Assembly (NCBI RefSeq): GCF_000341105.1
Contig: NZ_ANBB01000025.1
Coordinates: 62,001 to 126,000 of the forward strand
Direction of reading: 5' to 3'
DNA: 64,000 nt
Source: Nocardiopsis potens DSM 45234
Lineage (GTDB): Bacteria > Actinomycetota > Actinomycetes > Streptosporangiales > Streptosporangiaceae
Shown: piece after piece, positions 58,863 to 64,000 of the stretch
Layout: every line of letters begins with the position of its first letter
How positions within the stretch are numbered: the first letter of the stretch is position 1
The notes under the pieces: generated by a model
The model's database searches: none
What the model was told of the DNA's origin: nothing
What the model saw: only the letters and a program-made list of their open reading frames with translations
Translations under genes and position numbers: made by a program

Positions 58863-60059
58863 ATGCTCGACCACGACTCCCGGCTCAGGCCCGACCGAGT
58901 GGCCGGCTGCCTGCTCGGCGGCGCCATCGGCGACGCGCTCGGTGCCCCGCTGGAGGCGATGGCGCTGGCGGAGATCCGAGAGCGGTACGGCCCCGAAGGG
59001 CTCACCGACCGGACCCTGATCGAACAGAGCAGCGGAGCCGGCGGCGCCCTGCGGATCAGCGAGGAGACCCAGCTGGCGCTGCTCACCGCGAACGGGCTGA
59101 TCCAAGGATCGGTCCGGGCCCGCAGCAGGGGCATCGGCGGAGCCACCCTCGGTATCATCCAGGCCTCCTACATCACCTGGCTGGAGCGGATGGACCGCAC
59201 CGAGGACGGGGACTCCGGCCACTCCTCGCTCGGCATCGGCCTCGGGCTGCTGGGCGACCCGGCGCTGGCGGTACCCGCCCGAGCCGGCCGCTCCACCACG
59301 GAGGCCCTGCGCAAGGCCGCCGCCCGGGACAAGCCGGGGTGGCCGCTGGGCACCCTGGAGGAGCCGATCAACTCCTCCAAGGGTTCCGGCGGTGTGGTCC
59401 GCGCGGCGGCCTGCGGCACCGCCCACTCCCGGGAGGCCGCCTTCGAGCTGGGGTGCCGGACCGCCGCGCTGACCCACGGCGACCCCGGCGGCCACCTCCC
59501 CGCGGGCACGCTGGCCGCCGCCGTCTGGTCGCTGCTGCGCGGCGCCGACCTGGAGACCGCGCTGGAAGGCGCCCGCGCCGAGCTGGCGGAGCACAAGGGC
59601 CGCAAGGAGACGGAGCGGGCACTGAACGCCGCGGTCCGGCTGGCCGCGAAGGGCGACCCCTCCCCGGAGCGGGTGGAGAGCCTCGGCGGCGGGTGGACCG
59701 GCCCGGAGGCGCTGGCCGTCGCGGTGTACGCGGCGCTCGCCGCGGAGCGGCTCCAGGCCGAGAGGCAGGCGGCCCAGCCCTGGTCGAGGCAGTGGCGGAC
59801 GGTCGGCGGCCCGGGGCTGCTGCTCGCCGTCAACCACTCCGGGGACAGCGACGCCACCGGCGCGCTCTGCGGCAACCTCATCGGCGCCCGCCACGGCACC
59901 CTCGCCTTCCCCGGCCTGTGGCAGTCGGAGCTGGACGCCCGCGGGGCGGTGCTGCGCCTCGCCGCCGACCTCTCACTGGAGTCCGGCCCCGACGCACCGA
60001 GCGACCCCCGCTGGGGCGAGCCGCCGATGTCCTGGGTGATGCGCTACCCGGAGGCGTGA
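58863..60059 (+). CDS. ADP-ribosylglycohydrolase (ARH/DraG) homologue with altered metal motif
   Basis: The 398-aa protein starts 4 nt after AGGAG. GCLLGGAIGDALGAPLEAM (15-33) is the family start and SGDSDATGAL near 325 the second metal motif. The first metal motif, usually (S/T)DDT, reads ISEETQLALL near residue 67, so both Asp are Glu. The family removes ADP-ribose from Arg, Ser or related acceptors. Activity of this variant cannot be assumed. Confidence 0.85.
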   Translation: MLDHDSRLRPDRVAGCLLGGAIGDALGAPLEAMALAEIRERYGPEGLTDRTLIEQSSGAGGALRISEETQLALLTANGLIQGSVRARSRGIGGATLGIIQASYITWLERMDRTEDGDSGHSSLGIGLGLLGDPALAVPARAGRSTTEALRKAAARDKPGWPLGTLEEPINSSKGSGGVVRAAACGTAHSREAAFELGCRTAALTHGDPGGHLPAGTLAAAVWSLLRGADLETALEGARAELAEHKGRKETERALNAAVRLAAKGDPSPERVESLGGGWTGPEALAVAVYAALAAERLQAERQAAQPWSRQWRTVGGPGLLLAVNHSGDSDATGALCGNLIGARHGTLAFPGLWQSELDARGAVLRLAADLSLESGPDAPSDPRWGEPPMSWVMRYPEA

Positions 60060-60201
60060 TCCCGGCCGGCGGCCTCGCCGGACACCGGGACGGGACCGAG
60101 CGGGGGGACATGCGCGCGGAGCACGCGGCCGGTGCCGGGAACGCCTCGGCCGCCCTGGCCGCCGGGACCTGGACGGGACCGGGGCCCGCCCGGGGCGGAG
60201 G

Positions 60202-61185
60202 TCAGGCCAGGCCCGCCACGCCCTCCTCCGCCTCCCGGCCGGCGGGCTCCTCCGGGGCCGGGCGGCCCAGGCGGAGCAGCATCTGCGGGTGCTCGGCGGT
60301 GCAGAACCGCTCGGTGATGAACGCGCGGAGCAGCGGCTCCTCCAGCGGCTGGGTGTGGAACGCCCCGGCGTACCCGGCGTCGGCGGCCGCCAGCAGGACC
60401 CGGTGCAGCGCCTGACCCGCGGCGAGATGCGAGGCGCGGTCGTCGGAGGCGGTGGTCAGCAGAGCGACCGTCCCGACCTCGGTGCCCCGCGCCTCCCGGA
60501 GCCCGGCGACCCGGCCGTGCCCGTAGTCGCGCTCGGGGAACAGCGGAGCGCCGGCGCCCGGCGCCGGGAAGTCCTCGGCGTGCACCCCCTCCGGGGCCGA
60601 GTCGCCCTGCCCCCGCACCCACCGGTCCTGCTCCTCGGTTCCGGCCCGCTCGACGCGGCGCAGGTGCTCCGCCGCAGTGACCAGGCCGGACAGCGAGCGC
60701 ACCCGGTCCGGGTCGGTGACCGGGCGCAGCGCCGCCCCCTCCAGCGCGGCCGCGTCCCCGAGTCCGCGCAGCACCACCGCGTCGGACAGCGGCCGCTCGA
60801 ACAGGCCCCGGTGGGTGCGCCTGCGCTCGATCGCGGCGTAGAGCCGCCGGTCGGTCGAACCGGGCTCGCCCTCGCCCGCGGAGGTGATCTCGGCGAGCAG
60901 CGCGGGCCGGTCCGGGTCGGGCAGCGTCCGCACCTGGGGGCGCACGCCCTGCGCGCGCAGCGCCACGCGGATGCCGTACAGGGCGGCGCCGCAGCTCAGC
61001 ACGAGCTCCCGGGACTCCGGGTCGGCGACGCCGAGCCGCTTGTCCGGGTCGGCGCCGAGAGTGATCCGGTCCCCGTCGCCGCCGATGATCCACGGTCGGG
61101 AACCGAGCACCGACGGGGCGCGGCCGCCCGCCGCCCGGGCCGTCGCGAACGCCTCGTGCAGCGGAATGTGTGATCTGCGCGTCAT
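60202..61185 (-). CDS. Acg-like nitroreductase-family protein
   Basis: The 327-aa protein starts 9 nt after GGAGG. LHEAFATARAAGGRAPSVLG, PWIIGGDGDRITL, CGAALYGIRVALRAQGVRP and ERRRTHRGLFERPLSD, with a C-terminal PQMLLRLGRPAPEEPAGR, resemble the FMN-binding oxidoreductases of the Acg (Rv2032) type. Mycobacterial Acg binds FMN but lacks reductase activity, so catalysis here is uncertain. These proteins are often linked to the hypoxia response, as are CBS proteins like that at 28795. Confidence 0.8.
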   Translation of the reverse strand: MTRRSHIPLHEAFATARAAGGRAPSVLGSRPWIIGGDGDRITLGADPDKRLGVADPESRELVLSCGAALYGIRVALRAQGVRPQVRTLPDPDRPALLAEITSAGEGEPGSTDRRLYAAIERRRTHRGLFERPLSDAVVLRGLGDAAALEGAALRPVTDPDRVRSLSGLVTAAEHLRRVERAGTEEQDRWVRGQGDSAPEGVHAEDFPAPGAGAPLFPERDYGHGRVAGLREARGTEVGTVALLTTASDDRASHLAAGQALHRVLLAAADAGYAGAFHTQPLEEPLLRAFITERFCTAEHPQMLLRLGRPAPEEPAGREAEEGVAGLA

Positions 61186-61404
61186 CGCCCCTCGCCTCCG
61201 CCCGCGCCGCCACTTGCGGGAGAACCCCTGTTCAGCAGGGTAGACGCGGGGTACGCGGGCGGGCGAGGGAACGCGCGGGGCGCCGCGCGCCGAACGGCCG
61301 CCGGGCCGGGAAGTCACATCCCGCCGGACCCCCGTGTCATCTCTGCGAGGGCGGGTCCCCGGACCCGCCCGCAGAGCCCGAACCACGACGAAGGAGACCG
61401 GGAC

Positions 61405-62601
61405 ATGCAGGGCATCACGGTGGTCGGCGGCGGGATCGCCGGGCTGGCGGCGGCGATCGAGGCGGCCGAGGGCGGCGCTCGGGTGACGCTGCACGAGGCG
61501 CACGCCGAACCGGGCGGCCGGGGCAGAGCGATCGGCGGCCCCTACACCGCGCACGAGGGACCGCACGTCTTCTACGCGGACGGCCCGCACTGGACCTGGC
61601 TGAAGGAGCGCGGCCTCACCGGCCGCCTCGTGCTGCCGCCGCTCCGCGCCGGACTGCACGCCGGCTTCCGGCACCGGGGGCGCTTCACCCGGATCCCGCC
61701 CGCCGGGTTCCTCCGGATGTCGGCCGACCGGAACCGGACCGCCCCGGTCGACGAGGACTTCCGCACCTGGGCGGGGCGGCACTACGGCGAGCAGGCGGCC
61801 GAGGCCGCGGCGAACGCGGTCGGGGTCGTCACCTACGTCGCCGACACCGGGCGGCTCTCCGCGGCCTACGTGTGGAACCTCTTCGGCCGGATCTTCGGGC
61901 CGAGGGTCCCCGCGGTCCGCTGGACGGCCGGCGGCTGGCAGGCGGTGGTCGACCGGATGGTCCGGCACGCCCGGGACCTCGGGGTGCGCATCGAGACCGG
62001 CTCGCGGGTCACCGAACCGCCGGAGGCCCCGGTGATCGTGGCCACCGAGCTGTCCTCGGCGCGCACCCTGCTCGGCGACGCCTCCCTGGAGTGGGAGAGC
62101 GGGTACTGCGTGCTGCTCGACATCGCGGTCCGCCCCGGCCGGCGGGACTCCTTCGTCATGTTCGACCTGGACGAGGGCGGCTTCCACGAGAGCTACTCGA
62201 TGCAGGACCCGACGGTGAGCCCCGCCGGGGAGTCGCTGTTCCAGCTGGACATGCCGGTGCGCGAGGGGGAGGGGCACGCGGAGGCGCACGCCCGGCTGCG
62301 GCGGCTCGCGGAGACGGCCCTGCCCGGCTGGGAGGAGCGGACCGCCTGGCAGCGGACCGGGACCGCGCGCGGCCGCACCGGCGCGCTCGACCTGCCCGGC
62401 ACCACCTGGCGCGACCGCCCGGCCATCGCCCGCGGCGACGGCGTCTTCCTCGCCGGGGACATGGTGGCCGCCCCCGGCATGCGCGGGGAGATCTCCCTCA
62501 ACAGCGGCGTCGCCGCCGCCCGGGCCGCGCTGCACGAGCTCGGCCTCAGCGACGCCCCGGGCCCGGCGGCCCGGTTCGGCGCCCGGCCGCTCCGCCGCTG
62601 A
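61405..62601 (+). CDS. FAD/NAD(P)-binding oxidoreductase (phytoene dehydrogenase-like)
   Basis: The 398-aa protein starts after AAGGAG. It opens with the dinucleotide motif VVGGGIAGLAAAIEAAEGGA (6-25), then HEAHAEPGGRGRAIGGPY, the pattern of the amine oxidase/carotenoid desaturase superfamily. The C-terminal FLAGDMVAAPGMRGEISLNS closes the FAD site. No carotenoid genes adjoin it. The substrate is unknown. Confidence 0.87.
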   Translation: MQGITVVGGGIAGLAAAIEAAEGGARVTLHEAHAEPGGRGRAIGGPYTAHEGPHVFYADGPHWTWLKERGLTGRLVLPPLRAGLHAGFRHRGRFTRIPPAGFLRMSADRNRTAPVDEDFRTWAGRHYGEQAAEAAANAVGVVTYVADTGRLSAAYVWNLFGRIFGPRVPAVRWTAGGWQAVVDRMVRHARDLGVRIETGSRVTEPPEAPVIVATELSSARTLLGDASLEWESGYCVLLDIAVRPGRRDSFVMFDLDEGGFHESYSMQDPTVSPAGESLFQLDMPVREGEGHAEAHARLRRLAETALPGWEERTAWQRTGTARGRTGALDLPGTTWRDRPAIARGDGVFLAGDMVAAPGMRGEISLNSGVAAARAALHELGLSDAPGPAARFGARPLRR

Positions 62602-62724
62602 CCCGTCCCGCCGTCCGGGGGCCCCGCACCGGGGGACACCCGGACGGGCCGGGAGGCGGAACCGCCCGGGCCCGGGCGGAGTCCCATCCCGGAGACGCCA
62701 GGGCGACGTGGGGGAGGAGCACCG

Positions 62725-63006
62725 GTGAACACAGCCGAAGGCCGCTGGGGGATCCTGATCGAGGAGAGCGCCGGCGGTTACCGGGGCCGCATGGTCAACA
62801 ACCCGGCGGAGGTGCCGGCGTACCCGACGCGGGACATCGCGCGCCAGGCCGCCTATGCCACGGCCCGGGAGTACATGCCGAGCCACCCTTCCGCACCGCG
62901 GCAGCGCACCGTCCTGCGCCGCAGCCCGGACGAGTACACGGTGATCGTGAAAGGCATGATCGAGACGCACCACTACCACGTGAGCGTGGTCGAACTCCTG
63001 TCCTGA
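62725..63006 (+). CDS. small protein of unknown function
   Basis: The 93-aa protein starts at a GTG after GGGGGAGGAG. The sequence is balanced and globular: WGILIEESAGGYRGRMVNNP, PTRDIARQAAYATAREYMPS and YTVIVKGMIETHHYHVSVVE. The alternating strands and helix suggest an alpha/beta fold. I do not recognise the family. Good ribosome-binding site and composition support coding. Confidence 0.7.
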   Translation: MNTAEGRWGILIEESAGGYRGRMVNNPAEVPAYPTRDIARQAAYATAREYMPSHPSAPRQRTVLRRSPDEYTVIVKGMIETHHYHVSVVELLS

Positions 63007-63270
63007 CCCGGTGCCGCTCTTCTCAGCCGAGGATCCCGCTCCGCCTCCGCCCCCGATCGTGCGGAACGGTGTCGGAACGCCTCCCCGCCACACCGTCCGG
63101 GCGTGCAGGAGCGCCGCTGCGGTCTGCCGGGGCGGCTTCGCCGGCCCTCTTTCCGGAGGAGGAAAGGCCGAGGTCGAAAAGGAATTCCAGAAAGGTGGGG
63201 AGGGGGCTACCCTGCCTTTCCGGAAACGGGCGGCGGGCGGGCCTCCCCGGAATTCGAGGAGGGCGATGCG

Positions 63271-64000
63271 GTGATGGCCGAAAGGCATCGGGCCGACCGG
63301 CCGGTCCCGGTTCTGCCGAGGGCCGTCACCGGGGTGCGCGTCGACCACGCCCTCCGCCCCGAACACGGCGGCGACCGGGTCGCCTTCCGCGCCGACTTCG
63401 AGCCGGTGCCGGGCAGGAAGGGCAAGGGCTTCACGGTCCGGGTGGAGCCCTCCGAGGCCGGCGGAGAGGTGCCCGCGCCGCTGCGCTCCGCGCTGACCAA
63501 GGCGGTCAAGAGGGCCTGGGAGGACGGCGTCCGAGGCGCCCCGGAGTACAGGGCGCTGGTCACGCTGTACGACGTCGAATGGCGCCTGGACGGCGACCCC
63601 GCCGGTGCGCCGGTCCTCGAGGAGGCGGCCGAACTGGTCGCGGCCGAGGTGCTCCGGGTGCTTTTGGAGCATGCGTCTCCGGTCCCGGTGGGCCGACGGG
63701 CCCTGCCCAGGCCGCCGCTCCCGCCTCGGGCGCTGCGCGGCGTCTACGTCCGCTACGTCTTCCAGGGGGCATGTGGTCCGTTCGCGATCACCTGGGCCGA
63801 CGTGGAACCGCTGCCCGGCGGTGCCGACGCCGAGGACCTGGTGCTCGTCGATGACCTTCCGGAGGAGGGCGGACCGGACGGCCCGCTTCCCGAGGAGTAC
63901 CGGGACGCGTTCTTCGAAGGGGTGCGCCAGGTGCTGGAACGAAAGGGACGCGGCCGTCCGCCCTATGCCCTGAAGGTGGTGCTGCGCGACGCGGTCCAGC
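63271..64000 (+). CDS. unknown protein, 3' end outside window
   Basis: It starts at GTG 63271 (8 nt after AGGAGG) or ATG 63274, and is open to the window edge (243 codons visible). Residues about 85-125 (LTKAVKRAWEDGVRGAPEYRA then LVTLYDVEW) look like the domain IV segment of elongation factor G and ribosomal protection proteins, preceded by FRADFEPVPGRKGKGFTVRV. A GTPase domain is absent, at least N-terminally. Later sequence reads ALRGVYVRYVFQGACGPFAI. The resemblance is weak and by eye only. Confidence 0.6.
   Translation, partial: MMAERHRADRPVPVLPRAVTGVRVDHALRPEHGGDRVAFRADFEPVPGRKGKGFTVRVEPSEAGGEVPAPLRSALTKAVKRAWEDGVRGAPEYRALVTLYDVEWRLDGDPAGAPVLEEAAELVAAEVLRVLLEHASPVPVGRRALPRPPLPPRALRGVYVRYVFQGACGPFAITWADVEPLPGGADAEDLVLVDDLPEEGGPDGPLPEEYRDAFFEGVRQVLERKGRGRPPYALKVVLRDAVQ

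Noticed and set aside
57386-60415. A 1009-codon plus-strand frame
   Set aside because: It is the shadow of the metal-receptor and ADP-ribosylglycohydrolase genes in another phase, with Arg/Pro-rich composition.

Overview
The window is very GC-rich (third codon positions almost all G or C). It carries ribosome-binding sites of the GGAGG type, many GTG starts, several apparently leaderless genes, an actinobacterial conservon (cvnABCD), a snapalysin protease and an ABC sugar importer with no ATPase gene of its own. Together these point to the chromosome of a filamentous actinomycete. The best guess is Nocardiopsis or a close relative in the Streptosporangiales; that genus-level call is inference. 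No rRNA, complete tRNA, transposase, integrase or CRISPR array was seen.

Layout. 1-2617: a partial DsbA-like thioredoxin protein and a membrane Ser/Thr kinase with an extracellular NPCBM-like domain. 2632-4240: a large non-coding compound repeat (cluster 1). 4246-15060: housekeeping and metabolic genes (MgtC-like protein, GH15 glycosidase, the yczE/yczR pair, acyl-CoA ligase, alpha/beta hydrolase, moaA, rtcB). 15232-27158: a small unknown gene divergent from a four-gene operon of very large uncharacterised proteins. These are a DUF6603-type protein, two big unknown proteins and a fibre-like protein, and this operon is the strongest candidate for an undescribed system. 27343-29220: OsmC, a SUKH-like protein and a CBS-domain protein. 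29311-29772: a compact non-coding element with long terminal inverted repeats and two internal hairpins. 29846-32405: RidA-like protein, MFS exporter and Rrf2 regulator sharing one operator motif. 32524-34230: formate-THF ligase.

34360-38301: a conservon operon (cvnA-B-C-D) followed by a styrene-monooxygenase-like flavoenzyme where cytochrome P450 genes are more usual. 38742-44452: a sugar-uptake locus (ROK repressor, lipoprotein, two permeases, Gfo/Idh/MocA dehydrogenase). 44455-45952: cluster 2, an inverted second copy of the compound repeat. 45991-50757: AMP-forming acyl-CoA synthetase, a MarR-controlled FAD monooxygenase, an alcohol-dehydrogenase remnant and a secreted peptidoglycan-binding protein. 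51425-53248: cold-shock protein and DEAD-box RNA helicase. 53585-64000: DUF418 membrane protein, secreted unknown protein, secreted HNH nuclease, snapalysin, metal-receptor-like protein, ADP-ribosylglycohydrolase homologue, Acg-like nitroreductase, FAD/NAD(P)-binding oxidoreductase, a small unknown gene and a protein cut by the window edge.

Most intergenic gaps between convergent genes hold strong hairpins without U-tracts, consistent with actinobacterial terminators. Both copies of the compound repeat also lie between convergent genes. Starts were chosen by Shine-Dalgarno spacing where one is visible. Coordinates of repeat units and weak regulatory sites are approximate, and all family names come from reading motifs in the translations.
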